Below are positions 47,810-60,062 of a stretch of 64,000 nt of DNA, piece by piece (within the stretch, counting starts at the first letter, position 1; every line of letters starts with the position of its first letter). The translations under genes and the position numbers were made by a program. The stretch is from Sisyra terminalis (Eukaryota; Arthropoda; Insecta; Neuroptera; Sisyridae). The stretch lies in contig OY292276.1 of the NCBI GenBank assembly GCA_958496175.1, positions 51,783,080-51,847,079 on the forward strand, written 5' to 3'. The notes under the pieces were generated by a model. The model was given only the letters and a program-made list of their open reading frames with translations. It was not told where the DNA came from and ran no database searches.

Positions 47810-48875
47810 TAAGGTGTCCGTTATTTCCCAAATTGATTTTTTTACAGCAATCGTCCTCTGAATTTTTAGTTTAAGATATAAAAAATATCCAATACAATTA
47901 AGCTCTTAATTTCTTGATTAAACCGTGCCGGAATTATGTTACTTTTACCATTTAAATAACATGGGATTATTTGACTTTTTACTTTTAATTTTTTTTTCTC
48001 AGAAACAAATGAATAAAAAGATTTAAGATTAAATTATTCTGACGTAAAATTTAACGCTCTACAAAAAAGGTCTGTTATGAATTTTCGATTAAATCACTCC
48101 ATTAAAAGTTATTAACATTTAACTTGTGCCTAATGTAAATCTTGCAATATTTTTAACTTTTTGCTCATTTTCCTTTTTTTAACTATAAAATCATTGAAAG
48201 AGAAAATAAAAATTATTATCATTAGAGCGTCAGTGATTATTTGTGTTAATTTTATGGCTTTAATTAAAAATTAAACAAAAAAATCATTTTTCACAATTAA
48301 AACAGGTGACATAAGATCCGAATTCGCTATAGTCGTGAAATTCAATTTATCCAGGATAAATTTTCGAACTTTAATCAATATTTTGTACCTACGAAATGAA
48401 TTTCATACTAATTAATGAGGCTATCGACAAAAGTTCAATTAAAATTCGAATTTTTATCATTTCACCTGACGAGATCTATGAGAAATTTCTTAGAACTTGT
48501 AGTCAACAAATTAAATGTTGAATAAATTACAAAATACAAACTAAACAAATTAATTCAAGTTAAATGTTGAATAACTTTCAATGGAGTGATTTAATCGAAA
48601 ATTCATAAGAGACCTTTTTTGTAGAGCGTTAAATTTTACGTCAGAATAATTTAATCTTAAATCTTTTAATTTATTTGTTTCTGAGAAAAAAAATTAAAAG
48701 TAAAAAGTCAAATAATCCCATGTTATTTAAATGGTAAAAGTAACATGATTCCGGCACGGTTTAAGCAAGTAATTAAAAGCTTAATTGATTTGGATATTTT
48801 TTTTTGTATCCTAAACTAAAAATTCAGGAGGCGATTGCTGTAAAAAAATCAATTTGGGAAATAACGGACACCCTA
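47810..48875. mobile_element. hAT-like foldback element, perfect 8-bp target duplication
   Basis: The left end is TAAGGTGTCCGTTATTTCCC and the right end the complement of TAGGGTGTCCGTTATTTCCC. The arms are long (about 330 bp) and match well, e.g. 'aaattgattttttta' and 'taaaaaaatcaattt'. The flanking 8-mers ATATTGAG at 47802-47809 and 48876-48883 are identical. Like the elements at 38141 and 60063 it has YARNG-type ends and no coding sequence. Confidence 0.85.
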
Positions 48876-48883
48876 ATATTGAG

Positions 48884-49826
48884 TCACAATATGCCTTCTT
48901 AAAAGCTCCATACGATTCGCGAGCATACCGATCTTGACCAATACTTTGGGATATTACAAACTTGAAATTATGGGAAAACATTTGGTGGAAATTTTGAAAA
49001 AAAAAATGCGATTATTCGAATACAAAATGAACAAAGCACATATAAATCTCAATATTAAAAACCTTTAACATTTTGTTTCCCTGTTTATTGATAATCCCTC
49101 ATCCATCTACTCATTTATTGAAAGCTTTTTTTCGTTACAACATGCAAATGTTCTCCCAATTTAGACGAAAAAAAATTGTTGATCTCTTTCACTACAGTAT
49201 TGTATATAGGAGGTAGTGACAAAATGGTGTTACATTGTCTTGTTGGCGACAACAGCAATAGTGCCATTATTGCCACTTCACGTGTGTCGCGCCACGCGCA
49301 TTTCTCCACTTCTCATCTCAATTGCTATCGCATACTTCAATGTCCTCGTGTACGTGCAACCCCTATTATAGGGTGTACACCTGTGTATCGTTCTGCAACA
49401 TGTCATTATAGTATCGCTTTTAATATCCAGGAATTTATTTTTAGTCAAAGTGCCGTTTCAAATATTTGCTCGTTGAAGATGCTTTCTTTGTCTCGATTTA
49501 TATTTGAAAATAACTTGGCGCAATATAACTCCCCGTTTAATGGCAACAAATAAAAGAATCGAAAACTTCTTTATGATTCTTTTCAAATGTCTAAGCGTTG
49601 GTTTGAAATTAACTTGAAGAAATGAATTTCTAGCGAACTGACGCTTTTATTAAAACTGATATTCAGACACGAAAATGAAAACTTGAGAAAAATAATATTC
49701 TTGTATAAGATACAACAAAGCCATTAGTAACCAGCCTTTGATTAACCGGTCTAACTAATGGACCTGAAAACATTATTATTCAATTTCTCATACAAATTAG
49801 ATGACGAATTTCTTAAATATAAAAAA
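48884..49826. other. Non-coding, GC-richer in the middle
   Basis: About 49160-49560 is less AT-biased and unique in the window. A 125-codon frame crosses it (49176-49553) but its translation shows no domain, transmembrane segment or family resemblance, so I do not call it a gene. Confidence 0.35.
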
Positions 49827-50506
49827 CTAGCTGATCCCCGCGACTTCGTCTGCGTAACGTATTTTATTTTTCTTATTCTTTTACGAAAAATATAATCATG
49901 CTACATCATGCATCAAATAAAAAATATCGCCAAGTTCAATAAATTCGGTCTTAATTATGACTAAAAAAACTGTCAGATTATTATCTATAAAAACATTTAT
50001 ATTTCAAAAAGGCAATTTTTTGTACTTTAAATTAAATTACTGTGCTTTTTAATAGTTCAACTAAAAATATTAATACAGATCATTTTTTAACTTTTAAATA
50101 CCTTTTCAATGATATATAACTCGCCTATCTAAAGTAATTTTTTTTTCGTCCCTCAGTTTTTACGTAGGGGGTACATTCCCTTATTATTTTTAAGGAATGA
50201 AAAGTAGCCTAACGTGTGTTGGTAATTGTGTTGTATCTTAAAATGAAGTTTCAATAAATTCGGTTGTTCCGTTCTTTAGTTAAATCACCAGCGCACGCGA
50301 TGTAAGAAAGTTTTTTGGTAATTTTTTCACACATTATTGGAGACTAAGTATGGATCCCTAATTTTTTTGAAAATTTAATATACCCTATGTTCACCGGAAA
50401 TAGTGTAGCTTCCTAACAGTGAAAGAATTTTTCAAATTGGTCAAGTATTTTCGGAGCCTATTCAAAGCAAACAAACAATCAAATCTTTCCTCTTTATAAT
50501 AATAGA
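49827..50506 (-). mobile_element. Non-autonomous Helitron, complete
   Basis: Read on the minus strand it begins TCTATTATTATAAAGAGGAA (from 50506), a common start of insect Helitrons, and ends with a hairpin (CGCA with TGCG-type pairing, 49854-49851 with 49842-49839, one wobble), 8 nt, CTAG (49830-49827) and a flanking T. Near the 5' end are phrases often seen in such elements ('gtttgtttgctttgaatagg', 'gaccaatttgaaaaattctt'). About 680 bp, no helicase. The base before TC is T, not the expected A. Confidence 0.7.
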
Positions 50507-51191
50507 AAAAAACAAAAAGGGAAATTATAGTCAAATTTCAAGTTTGATTTAAAAAAGCTCTTCTTCAACAAAAAATGTAAAGGTGGGTCAGTCCAATTCA
50601 GTCGGTCCAGTACTGGTCACTTGATTATTTTTTTTAATTCTGATTTTTTTTTGCTGTCACCCCAACATGTTGGTAGTTCAAATACATCATTATTTTAATT
50701 TTATTGTCTTTAGTTTTCCGGTGGTGGCCATATTAGTTTAACTAGGCTAACACCAAGATTAGTTGATGACTATGGATACGTACATATATTATTAGCTTTC
50801 AAAAAGAAGTATATGTTTTAAACTTAAAATATGAATATTAGTTAGCCCAGAGTTTATGTTGCTTTGTGTAAAATGCCCTTTTTGCCAAGTATATGTCACA
50901 TATTAAATGGTTAAATACATTATATTCACCTACTGAAGTATGCATTATTTTGGCATTTTGTGCTTGCAATACCTCTGCTCCTAGTCAAATCTCAAATTCC
51001 AAATTTTAGGTGCATAATACTATTATACAGTACTATAATGAGGTGATATTTCAGATTTTTATCTGGTCCCTCACCAGAGATATTGAGCTCAGAAAATTGT
51101 AAATTTTGAAAATTTCCAAATTTTGTTACTTTTTATTTTAAAAAGGCTTAAAGTCTCAGACTTCAAATTTTGTTTTAGAGTACAAAAAGTT
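50507..51191. other. AT-rich, nothing recognised
   Basis: No gene or repeat terminus can be supported. Confidence 0.4.
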
Positions 51192-52222
51192 TATCAAAAA
51201 AAAGTTTATCTACAATTATATAAAGAAATAAAATATAAGTGTTTTTTTATATCATTTTAATAACACTTTAAATAACGTCATTTCACTAAATTAGTAAGAA
51301 ATTTAATACTTATATAGTACTTTTACTATATAGGCGATTCTAAATTTTGGTTCGTTTTTCAACAATCAAACTTTTTAAAATCTATTTTTTATGAACCAAT
51401 GGTTGTGATCTGGAGTAATTATATATTCAACTGAAAAGCATTAAGGTAGCAATTTTTTGCCATATATTTCACTGTCAATTCAAATATAAAATCTTCGAAA
51501 GTAACTTTTTTTTCGGTATTGAGAACAATTTGAAAACCAATTATTGTTATTAAAAATAAATAAAATATTCGAATTTACTTCCACGCTTTCCACCTATTTC
51601 CAACAATTTTGTATGTACAACGTCCAAATGTGCGAAAACGAATAGCTTTTTAGTCATGTTAACTAACATAAAGAAGGTCATTATTTTTTTTTCGTTTCAC
51701 ATTGTATTTTCAAACACAAGTACACATTTGTGTCGATGAAATTTGGAAAGTGTTTTCCTTATACGATGCAGATATATAATAAGAAAGGGTTTTTGAAAAT
51801 TTCTCCCCTAAAAGAGTAAAAAATTGAAGCAAAGTTTGCAAGGGATAACGTTTAATAAACAATCAAAATTTCAAATATAATAATCAATCAAAGTCCGTTA
51901 AAAGCGAAACGTTATAACTGCTTAGTATAAAACAAAGTTGATTTATTATTAGAAACAAAAACTTAGGGTCTGCTTAAAATTTTAAACTCTGATAAGTAGA
52001 TATATCTGAAAAGGTTAAGTTAAGTTTATAAGTGAGCATTAAGTTTTTTGGCTTTCACATATTGTAAGCCTGGAAATTCGAAATACGTATTCACAAATAA
52101 ATACATTAGTGAGTGAGTACCCTTCCCAACGTTTTGAATGCGTAAGTGGGGATAACAGAGCGCATGCGCATAGCCCATTCTGCACAGACGTACGGCAAGA
52201 TAGCCAATTTATATATATGATG
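51192..52222 (+). repeat. Single full copy of the X/Z repeat unit
   Basis: This is the same unit that forms the foldback at 9480-12165, here as a lone copy. It starts at 'aagtttatctacaattatat' and ends at 'gcaagatagccaatttatat'. Near the end it carries 'gcgcatgcgcatagccc', matching 'gcatgcgct' at 11148. No flanking terminal repeats or target duplication were found and no conserved frame exists. It could be a non-autonomous element or a long UTR of a larger one. Confidence 0.65.
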
Positions 52223-53267
52223 TTTCTGACGTTTATATTCATACTTGTATAGTATTGACACTAGAGTCCTTTGCACTGTGCCCTGATTTGGTGGACGACT
52301 TCGCATTACAGTGTTCGTTTTCCTGTTAGTTATTCTTCGTGCTAATAAAAAAACAATTATTTGTGTTTTCCAAAGAAACTTTGTCACGTAGAATTGGCAG
52401 CTTTAACAGTTCTAACTAATTGATCTGGACTAATTGATTAAAATTCAAATCAGAAATAATTTTGAATTATAGATAAATTCCATTTGAATTTAAAGCACAA
52501 TATGTTTTCAATTTATTTGGAAAAAAAATCTGGAAAACGTTTTTAATAATAACTACCTACTCTTTTATGAAATATGAAGCAAAAGTAATTTTTCAAGTCT
52601 GCTAAACTCTGTCGATGCACATGCACAGATATTGTATATGTATAGAACTTGTAAGACTGTGGAATGGGGGAGAAAATTCTTCAAAAACACGGGAATTTTT
52701 TCTCATAAAAACGATTTTGATAAATACGGTAGAAAATATTTCTTCTAAGGGTTTTAAAAACAATGTGCTACATATGTATCGCTGCGAGAACTTAGGGGGA
52801 TGATGGTCGCTAGAAACTCCATAAAGTGTAATGTGTATCGCGACAAACGTGTAAAACTGAGGCACTTACAGTGGCGTTAGTTCGCGTGAACGCTCATCAA
52901 TTGCTATTTCCAAACGAGAGGGCACACCTTCACGTTGTATTACATGACTCGTCCTTTGCTATATTTTCCCATTTCGCGACAATAACTATATACACTTCAA
53001 CTCTATAGATATGTACCTACATATGTTATGCATCCATATACCACCACTAACTACAACATTATATGCTCTTCTATTTTCAATTTTATATTCCAAGTATTGA
53101 AAACTAATGCCAGTTGTTTTGGCACTCATCGAAAATGTTTTCACACAAATTTCATCAAATTGGACGTATTTGTCGTTATTACATTTACATTTATGTTTCT
53201 TTTTTGGCTTTAGATCTTCATTTTATAACCAATTAAAGGGTATAGCCCGGTTATGGTAAAAGGTTAT
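52223..53267. other. Non-coding, nothing recognised
   Basis: Several overlapping short frames (52602-52865 and others) have no domain. About 52610-52960 is moderately GC-richer. Confidence 0.35.
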
Positions 53268-53410
53268 AATTCGACTAAGGCGGCTGTTAAAATGAGCCCC
53301 TCCTTATACCGCTATTTTCAAATTAATTGAAGAGGATAAATATATTTTTTAAATAAGAAGAAAATTCAGGTTGTTTAAGATCTTTAATTTTTTAATAATT
53401 TATTATTTCA

Positions 53411-53458
53411 AAAAGCAACGTTTCGTTACGTAATCGTAACTTTCTCAGGCTTCTTGTT
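53411..53458 (-). ncRNA. Hammerhead-like motif, family A, core mutated
   Basis: On the minus strand the core is CTGAGAA (53448-53442): position 8 is A instead of G. G8 is the general acid in hammerhead catalysis, so this copy should be inactive or strongly impaired. Stem II (GTTACG/CGTAAC, loop ATTA), GAAAC (53424-53420), GTT and an eight-pair helix I are intact. Confidence 0.6.
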
Positions 53459-53552
53459 TTACAAAATTAAATATTTTTAATTTAATTCAACAAATAAATA
53501 CTTTAATTTAATTTATTTATTGAATTAAATTAAAAATATTTAATTTTGTAAA

Positions 53553-53602
53553 TCAAGAAGCCTGAGGAAGTTACGATTACGTAACGAAACGTTGCTTTTT
53601 GA
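53553..53602 (+). ncRNA. Hammerhead ribozyme-like motif, family A, best preserved
   Basis: All parts are present. Helix I is nine pairs, TCAAGAAGC (53553-53561) with GCTTTTTGA (53594-53602), one G-U. The core is CTGAGGA (53562-53568), then the extra A (53569). Stem II is GTTACG (53570-53575) with CGTAAC (53580-53585) and loop ATTA. GAAAC (53586-53590) is followed by GTT (53591-53593), with cleavage predicted after 53593. Helix III is the self-complementary ACGT, so catalysis would need two motifs pairing as a double hammerhead. The extra A after A9 is also known in the plus-strand hammerhead of chrysanthemum chlorotic mottle viroid. Confidence 0.7.
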
Positions 53603-53870
53603 AATATTAAAATATTAAAAAATTAAAGATCTTAAACAACCTGAGTTTTGTTCTTATTTAAAAAATTTTAAAGCTGAGATCTGATTTTTATCATCTATTA
53701 AGGATAAATATATTAATTAGAGGTATATTAATGCAGTTTAAACACACAAAAGACAAACAAATAGTTTTAGAATAATGATAATCAAGCAAACACTATAGAA
53801 TACAAGAATATAAGTTCCACATTTCCCTTTTCGTTAACTCAGAACTACGCAGCCGCCTTAGTCGAAATAT

Positions 53871-54622
53871 TAAAGATGCACAATTATTAGAGCTAAAAAA
53901 ACATATTATTATGAACTTCAAAGAATTATTGCATAAAAAATAATTTTTAATGACAATTTCTTCATTTTCTAAATTCTTTAATGAAATGTATATATATTTT
54001 GAGTTGAAAAATAATTATCTTCATAGTACTTTACCAAAAAAATGAATATGTGTGCTTTAGCATGAGATATAAGAAAAAAATTGTTTTTATTTTTTTTCAT
54101 AACGTTCCACCAAATCAAAAAATTTTAAAAAATTGCTTAATATAGAGGATTAATAAAGACGTTTTTTGTGAAAATTTGGTGGTGAACACTTTTGAAAAAC
54201 GCACTCAAAAAATTAATTTTAATTTTGTTTCGGTTCTTAAAAACCGACATTCCATCTGAAAATAATAGAAAAAATATTTTGCATGCCTTTTACTCCTAAG
54301 AATGATAAAAAAATTGTAGGTTATTAATTTTAAATTTTATTACTAAAAAAAATTAAATCAAAAAATGTTTTTTTTTTTTTGGAAATACTTGAAAAACGCT
54401 TGCGATAAAAAGCTGAAAATTTGGCTAAACTTTTTTTATTTGGTATCAAAACGATCCCCTGACTTTGGATCGAAAAAGTCGCGGAGGCACTTTTACTACA
54501 CAAACCGGCCTATATCTTTTACGTTTGATCATCATTACACTTTAGCAGAAATCGATAAATTGGTTGTGTCCATACTTTACATAATATTATTTATTTTTAG
54601 TAGCAAAGTGGACTAAAGGATA
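53871..54622. other. AT-rich, nothing recognised
   Basis: No supportable feature; the frame at 54365-54616 has no domain. Confidence 0.4.
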
Positions 54623-55199
54623 TCTAATATATAAAATTCTCGTGTCACGGGGTGCGTAGCTAAACTCCTCCGAAACGGCTCGACCGATTTTCATAAAAAT
54701 TTCTATGTATATTCGGTAGGCATGAGAATCGGACAACATCTATTTTTCATCCCCCTAAATGGTAAGGGTGGTCCACCCTTAAATATTTTTTTTTATTTTT
54801 TGGATAAAATTTTTTGTTTTTATTTTTTTATGATACATCATACAAAAATACATACAACCCTAAATTTTCACCCCTCTATGATCAACCCTTATTTTTTTAT
54901 TAATTAAAAACTTTAATTTTTTTGGCTAGATTTTTATTTTGTCATGACTTAGAATAACACAAAATCATATTACTCTTAATTTTCACCCTTCTACGATCAA
55001 CCCCTATTTTAACGAAATATTAACGAAAAAAGTAACAGTAGTAGTAAAAAAATAATTTTTTTTATTAAAGCTTAAAGTAAATACGTTTTAAAAACCGTGC
55101 ATACATAAAATCGTGTAATTATATATCTCCTCTGCCAGATAAAATTTTAATATTCGGTGTGTTCCTTATAAGAAGTAGGCATGTGAAAATATTTTTTTT

Positions 55200-56025
<826 letters not shown>

Positions 56026-56039
56026 CCATTGTGTAAGCA

Positions 56040-56280
56040 TAGGGAAACCGCCCTCACTCTCATTTTCCCCACCGCACTTCTAAACAACCATAACTACAGC
56101 TGTGAATATTCTGGGTTATGTTGAGCTATGGAGAAGTACAATTGCCACAATTGGTCCCATCACCAGATCCGTTACGCTCATTAGATTATAGGCTAGGAAA
56201 TGATTCTTAAAATTTCTGGACCAAAACTCAAAAATATAACAGTTGATTACAAACAACGTCGTTTGGGGCAACGCATATTG
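56040..56280 (-). repeat. Unclassified repeat, inverted copy of 31890-32080
   Basis: On the minus strand 'ccaaacgacgtt', 'ctgttatatttttgag', 'aagaatcatttcctag' and 'atgagcgtaac' match the plus-strand copy. This copy is longer at its far end, reaching 'acacaatgggcattgt' near 56033. Confidence 0.55.
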
Positions 56281-56569
56281 TGCTGGATAAATTCATGTCC
56301 CCCTTCAAGGTATAATTCCATAATAATTTTTGGATAACATTTAAATTAATTTTTATTTTTCAAATAATTTAAGAAAATCTTAAACAAATGCAGGCAAGAA
56401 CAAATTTATCACTTACTGGAAGCGCTGTTACCACTACTAGACCACTACTAGATCATCAAATCTTACAAATGTATTTTATGAGCAATACAGATACAGAAAT
56501 TGACAGGCGTTGTATTCATAATCCGCAAACATAAACAATAAAACGAATCATTGTCCAAAAATTACGGAG

Positions 56570-57702
56570 GTATCTGAAAATGCAGAAAATTGTAGTCGAT
56601 TAAAGTCACACGACACGTCGTTCGGAAAACTGAGATATGTGGAATCAAAATGTCTTCTGCTTTGTATTTTCAATTCAATTTGTAACTTCGATAAGGTTGC
56701 TCATTAATTTTTTCACCGCAAGTCGGGTGTTATGACCAAAACGTGGTTGATCTATATATTCCACAACATAAGGATTACTGATCCAATTTTTAATTGGATT
56801 ATGAGGCGGTAACCCGGAAAATTTCAGCGAATTTAAAATTCTATCCATAATTGAAAACATCATCTTTATTAGTAACACAATCAACCGAATTGCAGGTCTC
56901 TAATTCGCCAGTTTTCCTATTTTGAATCTGAACTATCTATTTCATTAATATCATTTTCGTTGACAACGTTTTTTGGGGTCAATATAACACGTTCTCTCAA
57001 CCAAACATGATTTTTGTAATTTGTAACCAAGTTTGGGAACACCCTCTCGATGAGTTCGGTCTTTGATTTAGTAAAGTGAAAAAAATGGCAAAGAATGTAA
57101 TGTATGCAGGTAATGTGTCAACAGAAATTTTGCCATTACTAACATCGATCAATTGTTCGGAAAACACTTTTCTAAATTAGTTATTCTGCAATTCGAATTA
57201 CATTTTCGAGTTTAATTTGATTGTTTTTAAATATTTCCATACAGTGGACGACTTCAGACATTAAGGATCGACTGTTGTCGATAAAATAAATGCTTGCTTT
57301 AAATTATCAAATATCTGGTACCATATAAATAAACTTCAGATGGAAGAAAACAAGAAAATTGTATTGCTGAACGATCCTTCTGCTGATGATTTCTCCAAGA
57401 AATTAATAAATGGCCGTGTTCATTGTTTGAATTTTTATTTAAATTAAGTTTATTAAAACATTATTCAGTGGTTTTGTGAAAAAGCTAGCAATTATGTAAA
57501 AAAAATTGAATGAGACGAAATCCCAAAAATTCAAAGGAAATGAAATCAATACACTCAATTCGTTGACAAGAACATGGTTATTACCGATATTCAACATTTG
57601 CTTGGGAAATTTTTGAGCAGATTGATCATTCCACAACGCATGCCTTATGTCTCCAACTGAAATTTCTTTACATTGTGCCACAGATTTTATGATTTTAAGC
57701 AA
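56570..57702 (-). pseudogene. Helitron PIF1-type helicase, C-terminal relic
   Basis: Minus-strand frames give, in N-to-C order, QKFPKQMLNIGNN and LISFPLNF (about 57640-57530); TELIERVFPNLVTNYKNHVW and LRERVILTPKNVVNENDINE (57060-56940, closed by a stop at 56917-56919); ILNSLKFSGLPPHN, then NTRLAVKKLMSNLIEVTN (56840-56680); and EDILIPHIS (about 56625). This series matches the end of Helitron RepHel helicases: 'ELIEKVFPN', 'ERAILxPKN', 'SGLPPHxL', 'NGTRLxVxxLxxNxIEA', 'EDVLIPRI'. The 'LKxGxPIMLLRN' segment is garbled and the Walker motifs and Rep domain are missing. Frameshifts separate the pieces. Confidence 0.8.
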
Positions 57703-58487
57703 GTATTTATTTTATTGGTAGAATTCCATCTTGGAATACTTGGCACTGTTTGGGGGAAATCACCAACAATAAAATCATTGCACTTTCAAAACATATTGAG
57801 TCAATGCGAAGATAGATCTTTCAATAACTATCGTTATATGCCTTTAAGAAAGAGTTACAGACAGTATGAAATTGACAGCATTGACATCAAAGTGTGGGTC
57901 ACGTGAACTGCCAACTACGGAAAATTCCAAGCCTAATTATTTAAAAACTGATTTTATTCATATTTTTCCGTGTATTATTAAGATATGTTAATAGTTAATA
58001 ATAGTTACTCTGCTATTTGGAGCGATGGTGAATTGAACTAATCATTAATCATCAAAATCAGTCCAGTAATTTTTTAGTTAAAAAATGATCTAAATAACCT
58101 GACTTTATTTAGTATATTTAAGATATTTGATTTGACAAATCGTATGTCAATGTAATAGCAACGTACTTCAATGAGGAGAATCAATCTGAGGGCAATGCAT
58201 GCACCAAAATTCATAGCTTCAATAAATTAAATGAATTGTTGACATGCCATTGAATTAACTTATTTTTGTTTTTTATTAATAATTTTTACTCCCATTGTAT
58301 AATATAATATTATTATATAATATTGTTCTAATTAAATATTGAACTTCATAATTGTATTCGTATTAGTTTGTTATTAAAATTATAAATTAAGAGTAGCTAA
58401 AATATTCGTTCATAAAAAACACTACGTTCAATTCCTGTTAGGCACTACGAAGTTTGCCGGGTCAGCTAGTAAATCTATATATTAATT

Positions 58488-58537
58488 ATTAATTCAGTGA
58501 CGTTTCGGTTCTTTATTTGACCTTCATCAGACTTCTA
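58488..58537 (-). ncRNA. Hammerhead ribozyme-like motif, family B
   Basis: On the minus strand AGAAGT leads to CTGATGA (58530-58524), extra A, stem II GGTC/AACC with the last pair lost, GAAAC (58506-58502), GTC and then ACTGAATT. Next to the core, helix I pairs AGT with ACT, where the partner arm pairs AGC with GCT: a C-G pair has become U-A by two changes, which preserves the helix. Confidence 0.6.
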
Positions 58538-58631
58538 AAATTTATATTAATACAAACACATGTTTATAGAACTTTTTCAGGACATTCTTAATAAAGTTCT
58601 ATAAACATGTGTTTGTATTAATATGATTTTT

Positions 58632-58680
58632 TAGAAGCCTGATGAAGGTCAAATAAAGGACCGAAACGTCGCTGAATTAA
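58632..58680 (+). ncRNA. Hammerhead ribozyme-like motif, family B
   Basis: CTGATGA (58639-58645), extra A, stem II GGTC (58647-58650) with GACC (58659-58662) and loop AAATAAAG, GAAAC (58663-58667), GTC (58668-58670) as cleavage triplet. Helix I is AGC (58636-58638) with GCT (58671-58673), then an internal loop. The downstream 'atggatttacattctt' and 'tcctactaaaaaat' is the family B tail. Confidence 0.65.
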
Positions 58681-58740
58681 TAATTAGTATATGGATTTAC
58701 ATTCTTTAAGTCCACTTTCCTACTAAAAAATAAATAATAT

Positions 58741-59618
58741 TTAGCAGAAATTTTGTCGATATGGAATCTCAGGACACCCAAGTAAACCCTAACCGAAGCA
58801 GGCAAAATAAAAAAAGGGCACTACCTATATACTTTTTCTTGAAGTATTTCATCGTATTTTCAAACTTTCAAAGTTTCGGCCTGAATAATACTAAAAAGCT
58901 CAGGTTTTCAGGATCAAATTAAGATGCAAGAATAAATTTTTCATCTTAAGTTTTTTTTGTTTTCCTAAAATTAGTTTTCTGCACGGTCAATGACGAACCA
59001 TATACACAAAAAACTTCCGGATTAAAAATTTGAAGCAATTTTCCAAAATTATAAAATATCTTGAATTTTCCCTTAACTCAATGTTATTACTTAAATTCCC
59101 AAAGGGTATAGCAGAGTTTGTATGTATAATATAAACATAATTGTATACATAAAAACAAATCTTTAGATGGAATACTAAACTAGGTATGGGCTGATAGAAA
59201 ATGTTTTTGATAAAGTAATGAACTACTAATTTTTTAGTATTCTCAACTATTTAATGAATGTATTACTATCAAAATTAAACTGATTTTTTTTTGTAATAGT
59301 ATTTTGGTTAACTTTGGGGCTTATTTTTCACATTATAATAATAAACAAATGTGTCAGTTAGGATTATTTTGATGAGGTTTTATGAGAACAGATGTTGTAT
59401 AAAAGCTTTTAGTATAATAACTCGGATTCATTTTCACTAAAAAGGGTATCTATAACTTCCCATATTGTTATATTTTTTCACATATTTATGAGTTCAAAAG
59501 TTAAAAACTCCCACTAAAAGAACAAAAATAAATTTTATATTTTAGTTTCATTTTTTAGAGTTCCGTAGTTCAAGTGGAAAAAAAACCCGTGGGAGATTTT
59601 TTTTATTAATATAATTAT
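58741..59618. other. Non-coding, one small inverted dispersed repeat
   Basis: The segment 58985-59120 ('atacacaaaaaacttccgga', 'ttaaaaatttgaagcaattt', 'cccttaactcaatg') recurs inverted at about 62745-62880. Nothing else is recognised. Confidence 0.4.
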
Positions 59619-60062
59619 GGGAACACGGGGCGGAATGGGAAATGGAATTAGCGCTTGTTACAGGTGACAAAAATGCGTAAAAACCATACTCAATGTTCAA
59701 TTAACTGTGCTGCATTATAAAAAGTGGCTATCGCCAGAAAAGAATGCAGTTGTTTTTATTTTTACCAAAAGTCGAAATAAACGTTTCCGATTTTTAATTT
59801 TTGCAAAGTAACACTAAGATAATTATCCTGTGTTCTATTTTTTGTTTGAATATTACCATGACATGCTTGTTAAAACATACTGTTGACTAACTAAAAGCCC
59901 AGTGATAATGCAAATATAACCTATATGTCCTGCCATAATAGTCGTGCTTGTGGGAATGGTGCTTTGGGGCACAATGGGTGGGGTGGAATGGGATATACCA
60001 TTTAGATAGTATTTCCCATTCAGATAGACATTTTTTATTTAATCAGCAGATAGTGCGTACAT

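Larger units (their letters stand above)
53268..53870. mobile_element. Palindromic element with two hammerhead motifs, family A
   Basis: An outer inverted repeat 'ttcgactaaggcggctg' (53271-53287) with its complement 'agccgccttagtcgaa' (53851-53866) encloses a palindrome from about 53345 to 53700. The inner arms share 'aataagaa', 'ttcaggttgtttaagatc' and the hammerhead motif, and the centre is an AT-rich palindrome around 53510. The inner family A part seems to have inserted into, or become part of, the outer short-TIR element. Confidence 0.65.
58470..58740. mobile_element. Palindromic pair of family B hammerhead repeats
   Basis: Two family B copies lie head to head, minus at about 58472-58570 and plus at about 58600-58740, around the centre 'agaacttt...aaagttct' (58569-58610). 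The arms share 'acatgtgtttgtattaatat' and everything through the ribozyme to 'tatatggattta'. The left arm abuts the Helitron end at 58469 exactly. Confidence 0.75.

Noticed and set aside
49176..49553. 125-codon frame starting MLISFTTVLY
   Set aside because: No domain, family resemblance or supporting gene structure; such length can occur by chance in a 64-kb window, especially in a GC-richer island.
51960..52015. CTGATAAGTAGATATATCTGAAAA in the X/Z unit as a degenerate hammerhead
   Set aside because: The core lacks G8, the stem is a simple AT palindrome, and GAAAC with a cleavage triplet is absent in all copies.
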